NCBI RefSeq assembly: GCF_040802235.1 | Contig: NC_133174.1 | Coordinates: 85,830,647-85,894,646, forward strand | DNA from: Manis javanica | Taxonomy: Eukaryota > Chordata > Mammalia > Pholidota > Manidae | Reading direction: 5' to 3' | Length of the DNA stretch: 64,000 bases | In this document: in pieces, positions 11,797 through 23,890 of the stretch | Numbering within the stretch: the stretch's first letter is position 1 | How the letters are laid out: every line of letters begins with the position of its first letter | The notes under the pieces: model-generated | What the model saw: only the letters and a program-made list of their open reading frames with translations | Told to the model about the DNA's origin: nothing | The model's database searches: none | Position numbers and translations under genes: made by a program

Positions 11797-12591
11797 ATGA
11801 AACGCCAAAGGAACCTTGTCCAGAGTAAAATTATTAATACAACTCCCAGGAAAGATTTAAATGATATGGACCTTGTGACTCTTCCTGAAAGGGAGTTCAA
11901 AATAAAAATCATAAACATTCTAATGAAGGTTAGGAAAGACATCCAAGAACTCAGGAATGAATTCGGGGAGGAGATCCAATCATTGAAGAGCATGATGGAG
12001 GGTATTAAAAGCCAGTTGGATATGGTGGAGGAGACAATAAATGAAATAGAAAGTAGAAAAGAAGAATACAAAGAAGCTGAGGCACACAGAGGAAAAAGGA
12101 TCTCTAAGAATGAAAAAATATTTAGAGAACTGTGTGACCAATCAAAATGGAACAATATTCCCATTATAGGGATACCAGAAGAAGAAGAGAGAGAGAAAGG
12201 GATAGAAAGTGTCTTTGAGGAGGTAGTTGCTGAAAACTTCCCCAATCTGGGGAAGGAGATAGTCTCTCAGGCCATGGAGATCCACAGATCTCCCAAAATA
12301 AGGGACCCAAAGAAGACAACACCAAGACACATAGTAAGTAAAATGGTTAAGATTGAGGATAAGGATAGACTGTTAAAAGCAGCCAGAGACAGAAAGAAGA
12401 TCACATACAAAGGAAAGCCCATCAGGCTAACATCAGACTTCTCAGCAGAAACCTCAAAGGCCAGAAGGGAGTGGCATGATGTATTTAATGCCATGAAGCA
12501 GAAGGGCCTGGAACCAAGATTACTTTATACGGCAAGATTATCATTTAAATTTGAAGGAGGGATTAAACAATTTCCAGATAAGAAAAGCTGA
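11797..12591 (+). CDS. L1 ORF1 protein (ORF1p), intact frame
   Basis: 264 residues from ATG 11797 (MKRQRN start, preferred because the other copies at 19508 and 60551 begin at the same point). The first 25 residues are basic. About 25-105 form a charged, Leu/Ile-spaced coiled coil for trimerisation. About 112-205 form an RRM with a PIIGIPEEEER strand-loop, and the rest is the C-terminal domain with KITYKGKPIRL and a REWHDVF helix. No internal stop. It is shorter than typical primate ORF1p (about 338), mainly in the coiled coil. Compared with the other two copies here it lacks exactly seven residues after EIQSL, one heptad, so the coil register is kept. Its role is nucleic-acid binding and chaperoning of L1 RNA. 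Whether it is transcribed is unknown. Confidence 0.9.
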   Translation: MKRQRNLVQSKIINTTPRKDLNDMDLVTLPEREFKIKIINILMKVRKDIQELRNEFGEEIQSLKSMMEGIKSQLDMVEETINEIESRKEEYKEAEAHRGKRISKNEKIFRELCDQSKWNNIPIIGIPEEEEREKGIESVFEEVVAENFPNLGKEIVSQAMEIHRSPKIRDPKKTTPRHIVSKMVKIEDKDRLLKAARDRKKITYKGKPIRLTSDFSAETSKARREWHDVFNAMKQKGLEPRLLYTARLSFKFEGGIKQFPDKKS

Positions 12592-12956
12592 GAGAATTTA
12601 CCTCCCACAAACCATCTCTACAGTCTATTTTGGAGGGACTGCTATAGATGGAAGTGTTCCTAAGGTTGACTAGCTGTCACCAGAGGTAGTAAAACCACAG
12701 TAAAGAAAGTAGAACAGCTAATTACGAAGCAAATGCAAAATTAAATGAACTATCCCGAAAGTCAATCAAGGGATAGACAAAAAGTACAGAATTTGATACC
12801 TAATATATAAAGAAGAAGGAGGAAGCAAAAGGAGGAGAAATAGAAAAGACCATTTAGATTGTGTTTGTAACAGCATACTAAGTGAGTAAAGTTAGACTCT
12901 TAGATAGTAAGAAAAGTAACCTGGAATCTTTGGTAACCACGAATCTAAAGCCTGAA

Positions 12957-15900
12957 ATGGCAATAAGTACATGCCTATCAATAATCACCCTAAATGTACA
13001 TGGACTGAATGCACCAATCAAAAGACATAGAGTCACTGAATGGATAAAGAAACAAGACCCATCTATATGCTGCTTACAAGAGACTCACCTCAAACCCAAA
13101 GACATGCACAGACAAAGTCAAGGGATGGGAAAAGATATTTAATGCAAACAACATGGAGAAAAAAGCAGGTGTTGCAGTACTTGTATCAGACAAAATAGAC
13201 TTCAAAACAAAGAAAGTAACAAGAGATAAAGAAGGAACTTACATAATGATAAAGGGCTCAGTCCAAAAAGAGGATATAACCATTATAAATATATATGCAC
13301 CCAACACAGGAGCAACAGCACATGTGAAACAAATACTAACACAACTAAAGGAGGACAGAGAATGCAATGCATTCATTTTGGGAGACTTCAACACACCATT
13401 CACTCCAAAGGACAGATCCACCAGACAGAAAATAAGTAAGGACACAGAGGCACTGAACAGCACACTAGAACAGATGGACCTAATAGACATCTATAGAACT
13501 CTATACCCAAAAGCAACAGGATACACATTCTTCTCAAGTGCACATGAAACATTCTCCAGAATAGACAACATACTAGACCATAAAAAGAGCCTCAGTAAAT
13601 TAAAAAAGATTGAAATTCTACCAACCAACTTATCAGACCACAAAATTATAAAACTAGAAATAAATTGTACAAAGAAAGTAAAAAGGCTCACAAACACATG
13701 GAGGCTTAACAACATGCTCCTAAATAGTCAATGGATCAACAACCAAAGCAAAATGGAGATCCAGCAATATATGGAAATAAATGACAACAACACAAAGCCC
13801 CAACTTCTGTGGGACACAGTGAAAGCAGTCTTAAGAGGAAAGTATATAGCGATCCAGGCACACTTGAAGAAGGAAGAACAATCCCAAATGAATAGAGTAA
13901 CATCACAATTATCAAAACTGGAAAAAGAAGAACAAATGAGGCCTAAAGTCAGCAGAAGGAGGGACATAATAAAGATCAGAGAAGAAATAAACAAAATTGA
14001 GAAGAATAAAACAATAGCAAAATCAATGAAACCAAGAGCTGGTTCTTTGAGAAAATAAACAAAATAGATAAGCCTCTAGCCAGACTTATTGAGATAAAGA
14101 GAATCAACACACATCAACAGAATCAGAAATGAGAAAGGAAACATCATGACAGACCCAACAGAAATACAAAGAATTATTAGAGACTACTATGAAAACCTGT
14201 ATGCTAAGAAGCTGGAAAACCTAGAAGAAATGGGCAACTTCCTAGAAAAATACAACCTTCCAAGACTGACCAAGGAAGAAACACAAAATCTAAACCAACC
14301 AATTACCAGCAAAGAAATTGAAGTGATAATCAAAAAACTACTCAAAAACAAAACCACTGGGCCAGATGGGTTTACCTCGGAATTTTATCAGACATACAGA
14401 GAAGATATAATACCCATTCTCCTTAAAGTTTTCCAAAAAATAGAAGAGGGGGGAATACTCCCAAACTCATTCTATGAAGCCAACATCACCCTAATATCAA
14501 AACCAGGCAAAGATACCACCAAAAAAGAAAATTACAGACCAATATCCCTGATGAATGTAGATGCAAAAATACTTAACAAAATATTAGCAAACTGAATTCA
14601 AAGATACATCAAAAGGATCATACACCACGACCAAGTGGGATTCATCCCAGGGATGCAAGGATGATACAACATCCAAAAATCTATCAACATCATCCACCAC
14701 ATAAACAAAAAGAAGGACAAAAACCACATGATCATCTCCATAGATGCTGAAAAACATTTGACAAAATCCAACATCCATTCATGATAAAAACTCTCAACAA
14801 AATGGGTACAGTGGGCAGGTACCTCAACATAGTAAAGGCCATATATGATAAACCCACAGCCAATATCATACTGAACAGTGAAAAGCTGAAAGCTTTTCCT
14901 GTGAAATTGTGAACAAGACAGGGATGCCCACTCCTCCCACTGTTATTCAACATACCACTGGAGGTCCTACCCACGGCAATTAGACAAAACAAATACAAGG
15001 AATGCATATTGGTAAAGAAGAAGGTAAACTATCACTATTTGCAGATGACATGAAATTGTATATAAAAAAACCTAAAGGTTCCACTCCAAAACTACTAGAA
15101 CTGATATCGGAATACAGCAAAGTTGCAGGATACAAAATTAACACACAGAAATCTGTGGCTTTCCTATACACTAACAATGAACTAATAGAAAGAGAAATCA
15201 GGAAAACAATTCCATTCACAACTGCATCAAAAAGAATAAAATACTTAGGAATAAACCTTACCAAGGAAGTAAAAGACCTATACGCTGAAAACTACAAGAC
15301 ACCCTTAAGAGAAATTAAAGAGGACACTAACAAATGGAAACTCGTCCCATGCTCCTGGCTACGAAGAATTAATATGATCAAAATGGCCATCTTGCCCAAA
15401 GCAATATACAGATACTATGCAATCCCTATCAAATTACCAACAGCATTCTTCAATGAACTGACACAAATAGTTCAAATATTCCTATGGAACCACCAAAGAC
15501 ACTGAATAGCCAAAGCAGTCCTGAGAAGGAAGAATAAAGTGGGGGGATCTCACTCCCCAACTTCAAGCTCTACTACAAAGCCACAGTAATCAAGACAGTT
15601 TGTTATTGGCACAAGAACAGAGCCACAGACCAGTGGAACAGAATAGAGACCCAAGATATTAACCCAAACATATATGGCCATTTAATATATGATAAAGGAG
15701 CCATGGACATACAATTGGGAAATGACAGTCTCTTCAACAGATGGTGCTGGCAAAACTGGACAGCCACATGTAAGAGAATGAAACTAGATCACTGTCTAAC
15801 CTCATTCACAAAAGTAAATTCAAAATGGATCAAAGACCTGAGTGTAAGTCATGAAACCATAAAACTCTTAGAAAAAAACATAGGCAAAAATCTCTTGGTC

Positions 15901-16767
15901 GTAAACATGAACGACTTCTTCATGAACATATCTACCCGGGCAAGGGAACCAAAAGCAAAAATGAGCAAATGGGACTATATCAAGCTGAAAAGCTTCTGTA
16001 CAGCAAAGGACACCATCAATAGAACAAAAAGGTACCCTACAATATAAGAGAATATCTTCATAAATGACAGATCCGATAAAGGGTTGGCATCCAAAATATA
16101 TAAAGAGCTCATGCACCTCAACAAACCAAAAGCAAGTAATCCAATTAAAAAATGGGCAGAGGAGCTGAACAGACAGTTCTCCAAGGAAGAAATTCAGATG
16201 GCCAACAGACACATGGAAAGATGCTCCACATCACTTGTTATCAGAGAAATGCAAATAAAAACCACAATGAGGTATCACCTCACACCAGTAAGGATCACCA
16301 GCACCCAAAAGACAAACAACAACATATGTTGGAGAAGTTGTGGAGAAAGAGGAACCCTCCAACACTGCTGGTGAAAATGTAAATTAGTTCAACCATTGTG
16401 GAAAGCAGTATGGAGGTTCCTCAAAAAGCTCAAAATAGAAATACAGTTTGACCCAGGAATTCCACTTCTAGGAATTTACCCTAAGAATGCAGCATCCCAG
16501 TTTGAAAAAGACAGATGCACACCTATGTTTATCGCAGCACTATTTACAATAGCCAAGAAATGGAAGCAACCTAAGTGTCCATCAATAGGTGAATGGATAA
16601 AGAAGATGTGGTACATATACACAATGGAATATTATTCAGCCATAAGAAGAAAAGAAATCCTACCATTTGCAACAACATAGATGGAGCTAGAAGGTACTAT
16701 GCTCAGTAAAATAAGCCAGGCAGAGAAAGATAAGTACCAAATGATTTCACTCATATGTGGAATATAA
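12957..16767 (+). pseudogene. L1 ORF2, broken
   Basis: ATG at 12957 opens an endonuclease domain. A frameshift near 13115 moves it to the frame open from 13153 to 14058, which carries the ILGDFNTPFTPKDR block and the SAHETFSRIDNIL block with catalytic-type Asp residues. Two compensating shifts near 14020 and 14110, a TGA at 14593-14595, another near 14662, a frame change near 14750 (one base lost in the AEKAFDK block) and later damage destroy the reverse transcriptase. The FADD motif is still readable near 15040. The C-terminal block (16396-16680) ends in TAG at 16678, before the usual end. Confidence 0.95.
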
Positions 16768-17124
16768 GAGCAAAGAAAGACTGAAGGAACGAAACAGCGA
16801 CAGAATCACAGAACCCAAGAATGGACTAACAGTTACCAAAGTGAAAGGGACTGGGCAGGAGGGGTGGCAAGGGAGGGATTAGGGCAGGGAAAAAGGAAGG
16901 GGGCCTTACGATTAGCATGTATAATGTGGGTGGGGGGCATAGGGAAGGCTGTGCAACACAGAGAAGACAAATAGTGAATCTACAGCGTCTTCCTACACTG
17001 ATGGACAGTGACTATAATGGGGTTTGTGGGGGGGAACTTGGTGAAGGGGGCAGTCTAGTAACCATAATGTTCTTCATGTAATTGTAGAGTAATGATAATA
17101 AAATGAATTAAAAAATGAATTAAA

Positions 17125-17142
17125 AAAACTAAAGTTGTATGA
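17125..17142. repeat. TSD, right copy
   Basis: AAAACTAAAGTTGTATGA, pair of 11144-11161 with one substitution. Confidence 0.9.
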
Positions 17143-18555
17143 AAGAAAACATTTAGCAGTTATAATATTTTAAAAATTATCTCATGAAATATGCAGATAT
17201 AGGGACAATCTCCTATAATGTGAATGTGGATAAATTACAAACAGAAAACCTCTAAGAAGTCTAGTAAATGATACTTAATTGATTTATGCCACACCTTTAA
17301 ATACCATTTTTCTATCTTGAATTTGTGGTCATATTAAACTAAATAAAATATAGCAAACAAACACAATACAAAAACAACAATCGTAAATTACTTCTACTAC
17401 TGCTTAAATCTAATTTCTATCCAGTTTGCCAGCAGGCTTCTGACACCCTAGTAGATTTAAATTTGAATTCAATATGTCATTATTTCAAAACGCTTACCTT
17501 TTTTCTGGTGTTTTTGCACACAGCACACAAGCCTGCCAATTTAGACCTGAAATTTTAACAATGGGATTTGCTCAATATTTGAAGGTAGTTATTCATAAAA
17601 GATGCATTTATCATGGTAGAAATGACTATGCATAAACTATTTTTCTTAATGACTTTTGACATTTTGAACAATTTACTTTTTTCCAGATGACAGAAATAAT
17701 TATAAGGAAGTCATCCTTAGAATTTACATCCATGTTAAAGGAAAGAAGTTAATGATTTTGGTTCCCTGGAAATGTGAAGTAGAGCTCTAATGGGAAAGAA
17801 ACAAAAAATAATTAAGAAAAACAAGTCTTTGGATCACAAAAAGAAAATAACTCATTTGTTAAAGATTGTCCCACCTTATTTTAAAATTCTGTTTATACAT
17901 CCAGTCGAGAGTTGAAGTACTAAATGGTAATGAGCAGTGCAAAATATTCCCTGTCTATGTAATATAATTTTTATTAGAATTAGAGGAGCAGCAAGTATGA
18001 TGTGTCAGAATCATGGCATCTCAATTAAAACCAAGTAAATACAATAACTCCATGAAAACAATAGGACAATAAGAAAAAGAGTATACCTGGGTGATTTTCT
18101 TGGAAGTGGCTATTACTCATCCTACCAAACCACCATTTAGCTCAGGTTATCCAGGATCTTGTTATGCACTTTTTTAATAAAATATTACTACATATCAGAT
18201 TTTTAAGCTCATTTTAGTAGCAGCAAATAGGAGGAAAACACAGTTTTAAACTTTAGACTTTCAGAATGAATGTTCAAAGACATTACTGTTTTTGCCTTTT
18301 TAAGAGTAACAAATGGTGGAAATTTTTTCACCCCTCTCCAGCCTCCCCTATTATGTTCTCATAAAAAACAAGACAGGCATCAGGCATCTAATTGGAGAGA
18401 GATGTTTATCTAGAGAGCAAATGAAACAATTATCTCTAACTTTCAAAAATGCTTTTTCTATAACAATTATGAGTGCACACTCAAGCAGTATAGTTTGCAA
18501 ACTTCAATTTATTTCCTGCCCATTTATCTGATTTAAAAAAATAATCTTTAGATTG
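17143..18555. other. AT-rich interval between two full-length-type L1s
   Basis: 1.4 kb without a persuasive open frame, RNA gene or recognised repeat. It reads like ordinary intergenic or intronic sequence. Several homopurine/homopyrimidine runs but no tandem arrays. Confidence 0.5.
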
Positions 18556-19507
18556 ATTCAAGATGGCGGCATGAGAAGTGAAACAGAGAACTCCTCCCAA
18601 AACCACATATAGTATGAAAATATAGTTAATAAAACTAACCCTAAAACAGCAACAGAAAAGAAGGCTCCACCAGACTGCATACACCTGCAGAACAGAGCAG
18701 ACTTCACGAAACAGAGTAACATACCAAAACCTTGATCTGGTGGGACCCAAGCCCTTCCCCCACCCCAGCTCCCTGGAGGGAGGAAGAGAAACAGAGCAGA
18801 GAGGGGGTGGAAGCCTAAGACTGCTGAACACCCAACCCTAGAGATACACTTTGGAGCATAAACCTACATTGTGTGGTGCTCTGGATGTTGGCAGGGTTGG
18901 GGAGCTGGGACAGGCAGAGTGCTTTAGAGACACAGATTCTGGCCATTTGTGGAAGACAGGGATCCACATCCCACCACTCTGGGACAAAGGAAAGGTGGGT
19001 GATCTGAGAGGCTTCCTAGCAGCCAGAAGGCTGCTGATGGGGTGGGGTTTTCATGGAGCTTGCTGCATGGAGGAAGTGATAGGCCAACAAGGTTGTCTGG
19101 GCACACTCTTCCCAGCAGGTTGGGAACTTTGAGGAGCTTCAGGTTCTCCATCCCCCTGGCTGGCTACTCACTTCCAAGGCACACAAAGTGACTTGAAGCC
19201 TGCTGCACATTCCTCCTGCCCTGCCAGCACCAGCTCACAAATAGGCAGTCACTGAACTGGTGTCAGGCCAGCCAGAGGGAGGCCCTGCCTACAACAGCTA
19301 GAGACACAATGCACAGAGGCTTACACCTGTGTGCTTGGCCCACTGGCTCTGACACTAGAGATAGGCAATGCATCAGGGAATCAGGAAACAGTTCTTTCCT
19401 GCCCCCAAGCAGCAGTGCCTCTCCCATGCGACCCCCAACATCACTCCATGGTATGAGCAGGTCCAGAGACTAGGGTTTCTGGGCACTAGAGGGCAACACC
19501 TAGAAAT
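18556..19507 (+). promoter_or_regulatory. L1 5' UTR, long form
   Basis: About 950 nt, matching the length of the 5' UTR at 60552-61507. It contains CAAGATGGCGGC at the start (YY1-type element) and is GC-rich throughout. The segment 18991-19319 is the part missing from the 11.2 kb element. Confidence 0.75.
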
Positions 19508-20310
19508 ATGAAACGTCAAAGGAACATGGTTCAGATCAAAATCTCACAAATCCCAGAAAAAGGGCCAAATGAAACTGAACTCACCAATCTTCCTGAAAGA
19601 GAGTTCAAAATAAAAATCATTAACATGCTCATGGAGGTACAGAAAAATATTCAAGAATTCAGGAATGAATTTAAGTTGGAGATTCAATCATTAAGACATT
19701 ACATATATGAAATAAAAAATACAATGGAGGGATTTAAAAGCAGATTAGATGTAGTAGAAAAGATGGTAAATGGGATATAAATTAGAGAAGAGGAATACAA
19801 AGAAGCTGAGACACAGAGAATATTGAGAATGAAAGAATGTTGAGAGAACTGTGTGATCAATCCAAACGGAACAGTATTTGCCTTATAGGGGTACCAAAAG
19901 AAGAAGAGAGAGAAAAATGGATAGAAAATGTCTTTGAAGAGGTAATTGTTGTAAACTCCCCCAACCTGGGGAAGGAGATAGTCTCTCAGGCCATGGAGGT
20001 GCACAGGTCTCCCAACACATGGGACCCGTGGAAGTCAACACCAAGACATACAATAATTAAAATGGCAAAGATCAAGGACAAGGACAGAATATTAAAAGCA
20101 GCCAGAGAGAGAACAAAGATCACATACAAAGGAAAACCCATCAGGCTATCATCATACTTCTAAACAGAAACTTACAGGCCAGAAGGGAGTGGCATGATAG
20201 AGTTAATGCAATGAAACAGAGGGCCTCGAATGAAGAACACTCTACCTGTTAGGTTATCACTTAAATTTGAAGGAGGGATTAAACAATTTCAAACAAGCAA
20301 AAGCTGAGAG
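19508..20310 (+). pseudogene. L1 ORF1, broken
   Basis: ATG 19508 with MKRQRN start. It is open to 19780 through the N-terminus and coiled coil, where a TAA appears, and continues in another frame (19837-20163) through the RRM (VPKEEERE) and C-terminal domain until TAA at 20161. It has the long, nine-residue spacer between EIQSL and the MEG block, unlike the 11.8 kb copy. Confidence 0.9.
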
Positions 20311-20668
20311 AATTTACCTCCCCAAAACTACCTCTACAGGGCATTCTGGAAGGACTGCTTTAGATGGAAGCATCCCTAAGGCTAAATAGCTGTCAACAGG
20401 GGAAATAAAACTACAGCAAAGTAAAACAATTAATTACTAAGCAGATGCAAAATCAAATCAACTCCCCTCAGAGTCAATCAAGGGATAGACAAAGAGTACA
20501 GAATATGATACCTAACATATAAAGAATGGAGGAGGAAGAAAAAGGAGGAAAAAGAAGAACCTTTAGGTTGTGCTTGTAATAGCATACTAAATGAGTTAAA
20601 CTAGACTGTAAGATTGCAAGGGAATTACCCTTGAACCTTTGGTGACCACAAATCTAAAGCCTACAATA

Positions 20669-22452
20669 GCAATAAGTACACACCTATCGAAAATTACCCT
20701 AAATGTAAATGGTCTGAATGCACCAATCAAAAGACATAGAGTTACTGAATAGATAAAAATACCAGACTCATCTGTAATCAGCCTACAAGAAACTCACTTC
20801 AAACACAAAGACATACACACTGAAAGTAAAGGGAAAGAAAAGATATTTCATGCAACTAATAGGGAGTCAAAAGCAGGAATTGTAGTATTTGTATCAGACA
20901 AAACAGACTTCAAAATAAAGAAAGTAACAAGAGACAAAGAAGGATATTACATAGTAATAAAAGGGTCAGTCCAACAAGAGGATATAACTACTATAAATAT
21001 CTATGCACCCAACACAAGATCACCAACATATGTGAAATAAATACTAACAGAATTAAAGGAGGAAATAGAATGCAATGCATTCATTTTAAGAGACTTCAAC
21101 ACACTACTGACTCCAAAGGGCAGTTCAACCAGACAGAAAATAAGTAGAGACATTGAACAATATATTAGAACAGATGGATTTAATGAACATCTACATAACA
21201 CTCTATCCAAAAGCAACAGGATACACATTCTTCTCAAGTGTACATGGAACATTTTCAAGAATAGATCATATACTAGGCCACAAAAAGAGACTCAGTAAAT
21301 TCAAAAAGATTGAAATTGTACCAACCAGCTTCTCAGATCACAAAGGTATGAAACTAGAAATAAATTACACAAAGAAAATGAAAAAACCCACAAACACATG
21401 GAGGCTTAATAACATGCTCCTAAATAATCAATGGATCAATGACCAAATAAAAACAGAGATCAAGCAATATATAGAGACAAATGACAATAATAACTCAACA
21501 CTGCAAAATCTGTGGATTGCAGTGAAGGCTGTGCTAAGAGAGAAGTACATTGCAATACAGGCTTATCTCAAGAAAGAACAATCCCAAATGAACACTCTAA
21601 ACTCACAATTAATGAAACTAGAAAAGGAAGAAAAAATGAGATCCAAAGTCAATAGAAGGATGGACATAATAAAGATTAGAGCAGAAATAAATAAAAGGAG
21701 AAGAATAAAACAAAAGAAAGAATCAAAGAAAGCAGAAGCAGGTTCTTCGAGAAAATTAGCAAAGTAGATAAACCCCAGGCCAGACATATCAAGAAAAAAA
21801 GAGTTTACACATGTAAACAGAATCAGAAATGAGAAAGGAAAAATCATGACAGATACCACAGAAATACAAAGAATTATCATAGAATACTATGAAAAATTAC
21901 ATTCTAACAAAGTGGATAATCTAGAAGAAATGGACCACTTTCTAGAAAAATACAACCTTCTGAGGTTGACCTAGGAAGAAGCAGAAAATCTGAACAGACC
22001 AATTACCAGTAACAAAATTGAATTGGTAATCAAAAACTACCTAAGAAAAAAACCATTGGACCAGATGGCTTCACTGCTGAAATTTATCCAACATTTAGTG
22101 AAGACCTACTACCCATCATCCTTAAAGTTTTCCAAAAAGTAAAAGAGGAGGGAATACTTCTAAACTCATTCTATGAGGTCAGCATCACTCTAATACCAAA
22201 ACCAGGCAACAACACCACAAAAAAAGAAAATTACAGACCAATATCCCTGATGAATATAGGTGTAAAATTACTCAACAAAATATCAGCAAATCAAATTCAA
22301 AAAGATCATCCATCATGATCAAGTAGGATTTATCCCAGGCATGCAAGGATGTTACAATATTAAAAAATCCATCAACATCATCCACCGCATCAACAAAAAG
22401 GACAAAAACCACATGATCATCTCCATAGATGCCAAAAAAGCATTCAACAAAG
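20669..22452 (+). pseudogene. L1 ORF2, start codon lost and 3' truncated
   Basis: The usual ATGGCAATAAGTAC start is ATAGCAATAAGTAC at about 20668, so the initiator is lost. Stops occur at about 20750 and 21038. The 204-residue open stretch 21153-21767 covers the end of the endonuclease and the following linker. Reverse transcriptase fingers are readable to 22450, where homology ends before the FADD motif. Confidence 0.9.
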
Positions 22453-23245
22453 CTGTCATAAATGGTGAAGAGGCACATGAAAAGATGCTCAATATCATTA
22501 ACGGATAGGGCAATGCAAACCAAAACCATGATGAGATAGCACTTAACACCCCCTGGGAGGGCTGTTATAGGCAAAGTAAGGCAAGGCAAGGCAAGAGAAA
22601 GCAAAGCACGTGGAAAATAACAAGTTTAGTGGAGAATGTGGAGAAACTGGGACCAACATCCACTGCTGCTGGGAATGCAAAATGGTACTGGCACTGTGGG
22701 AAATCAGTTGGGCATCTATTCAGTCAGGTAAACATGGACTTAACGTATGACCCTGCTATGCCAGCCCTAGCTGAAAACAGGTGTTGGAACAGAACCTTGT
22801 ACAGGAATCATCACTCCATCACTATTTATGACTACAAGGTGCAAATCACCCAAAAGTCACCAGCTGATGAACGGATACACAACACGTGGTTGACCACTGA
22901 TGTAGAGTTTGTTATTCAGCTATGAAAAGGAACAGAGAGCTGATCCATGCTACCATGTGCACGAGCCACAAGGCAAACGTTATGCTGAGTGAAAGCAGCC
23001 AGAGACAGAAGGCCGCCTATTTACTGGTGTGAGGCCATTTGTAGGAAGTCTTCAGAATAGGCAAACCTCCACGGACAGGGAGCAGGCTCAGGGCTGCCTT
23101 GGGGAAGAGACAGCAGTGGGGTGAGTGCCAGAGGAGTACAGGGCTTTCTTTTTGGGGTGGTGCCTATGTCTCGAAACTAGATAGCTGTGATGGATGCCCA
23201 ACACTGCGGGCATATACTTGGTGCCACTGGATCATACTTGTTTGA
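22453..23245 (+). mobile_element. Older L1 3' end, GC-richer
   Basis: Sense-strand L1 ORF2 C-terminus and 3' UTR of an old (L1M-like) subfamily. It follows block order from 'GAAAAGATGCTCAATATCATTA' (22480) through 'GTGGAGAAACTGGGACC' (22637) and 'AGCAGCCAGAGACAGAAGGC' (22994) to the terminal 'GATGGATGCCCAACACTG' block (23192). It carries a short GCAAG/GGCAA tandem at 22570-22606. Subfamily not assigned. Confidence 0.75.
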
Positions 23246-23570
23246 GCTTCTCCTGCCCCGTGGGAAGTGAGGGTTCCCTCAGAGAGAGGTGCCAGGGAGC
23301 AGGGTACACAGGCTCGTGCCTGCACCTTATCCTTGCAGGCCCAGGCCCGCCAGGGGCCAATATGAGAGCAGTGACCTCACCGGATGTATGTCACAAAGCA
23401 GGCTCCTCAACCACTGAGGGAATGAGGGGCCGTTCCATGGTTGCTTGGATATGGAGTAGCGTCCTCAGTACCTGCTGTCTTGAGAGGTTGGGGCCACACC
23501 TCGTCAGACTGTACCCCTCCGCACCGCAGAGCTAGGCTGGTTGGAGAAAATGCACCCACGCCCGCCCAAC
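23246..23570 (+). promoter_or_regulatory. GC-rich 5' flank of the H2A.B-like copy
   Basis: GC content and CpG dinucleotides rise here relative to the surrounding L1s. A TGACCTCACCGG stretch (23371-23382) and several CpGs precede the reading frame. No TATA box at the right spacing was recognised. Treating this as the promoter is inference from position. Confidence 0.35.
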
Positions 23571-23890
23571 ATGCCGCGGCATAGGAGACATCGAGCGTCA
23601 TCTGGTGGCCAGAGGAGGACCCGCTCTCGCACTGACCGAGCAGAGCTGCTGTTCTCCGTGAACCATGTGGAACGCATCCTGCGGGAGTGCCACTTCTTGC
23701 AGCGCACGAGCCCTTGCACACTGGTCTTCTCAGCGGCTGTCATCCAGTACCTGATGGCCAAGGTCTTGGACCTGGTGGGCAACGAGGCCCAGAAACATGG
23801 CAGTGGGCGCATCACACCAGAGATGTGGACAGGCTGCTCCACAGCAACCCGCTGCTCAGCAGCCTTTTCAGAGAGACTACCTTCTCATAG
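23571..23890 (+). pseudogene. H2AB: Short histone H2A variant, H2A.B type, one frameshift
   Basis: ATG 23571 starts a basic Arg/His tail (MPRHRRHRASSGG), then RAELLFSV, VERILRE, a long alpha-2 with AAVIQYLMAKVLDL, VGNEAQ and ITPE at residue 84. This order and the short tail match H2A.B (H2A.Bbd), a testis-associated variant that makes open, unstable nucleosomes and lacks much of the docking domain and acidic patch. The family C-terminus (DVDRLLHS...LLSSLF...) is present one frame over (23822-23890, TAG stop), so a net one-base loss at about 23822 is indicated. Read straight through, the original frame would run to 24026, giving 151 residues with an unrelated tail. Intronless, as in the family. 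An in-frame ATG lies 21 nt upstream (23550). It could instead be H2A.L, H2A.P or H2A.Q; the N-terminus favours H2A.B. Confidence 0.8.

Larger units (their letters stand above)
11162..17124 (+). mobile_element. Full-length L1 (about 6.0 kb) with TSD
   Basis: Complete order: 5' UTR (11162-11796) starting GATTAAAGATGGCGGCGTGAG, ORF1 (11797-12591), spacer, ORF2 (12957-16767), G-rich 3' UTR and an A/T-rich tail to 17124. It is flanked by an 18-bp TSD with one mismatch. The 5' UTR is about 330 nt shorter than those of the L1s at 18.6 and 60.6 kb, and ORF1 is one heptad shorter. ORF1 is open but ORF2 is not, so the copy could supply ORF1p at most. Confidence 0.95.
18556..22452 (+). mobile_element. 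L1 with complete 5' end, 3' third missing
   Basis: Starts at the canonical GATTCAAGATGGCGGCATGAG and has a 950-nt 5' UTR, ORF1 and ORF2 up to the reverse-transcriptase AKKAF block near 22430-22450. There it passes without poly(A) into a different, older L1. L1 insertions lose 5' ends, not 3' ends, so the loss must come from later deletion or recombination. Confidence 0.9.

Noticed and set aside
23407..23842. Two minus-strand open frames of 104 and 112 residues over the histone copy
   Set aside because: They are antisense shadows of the GC-rich H2A.B-like frame and show no recognisable domain.
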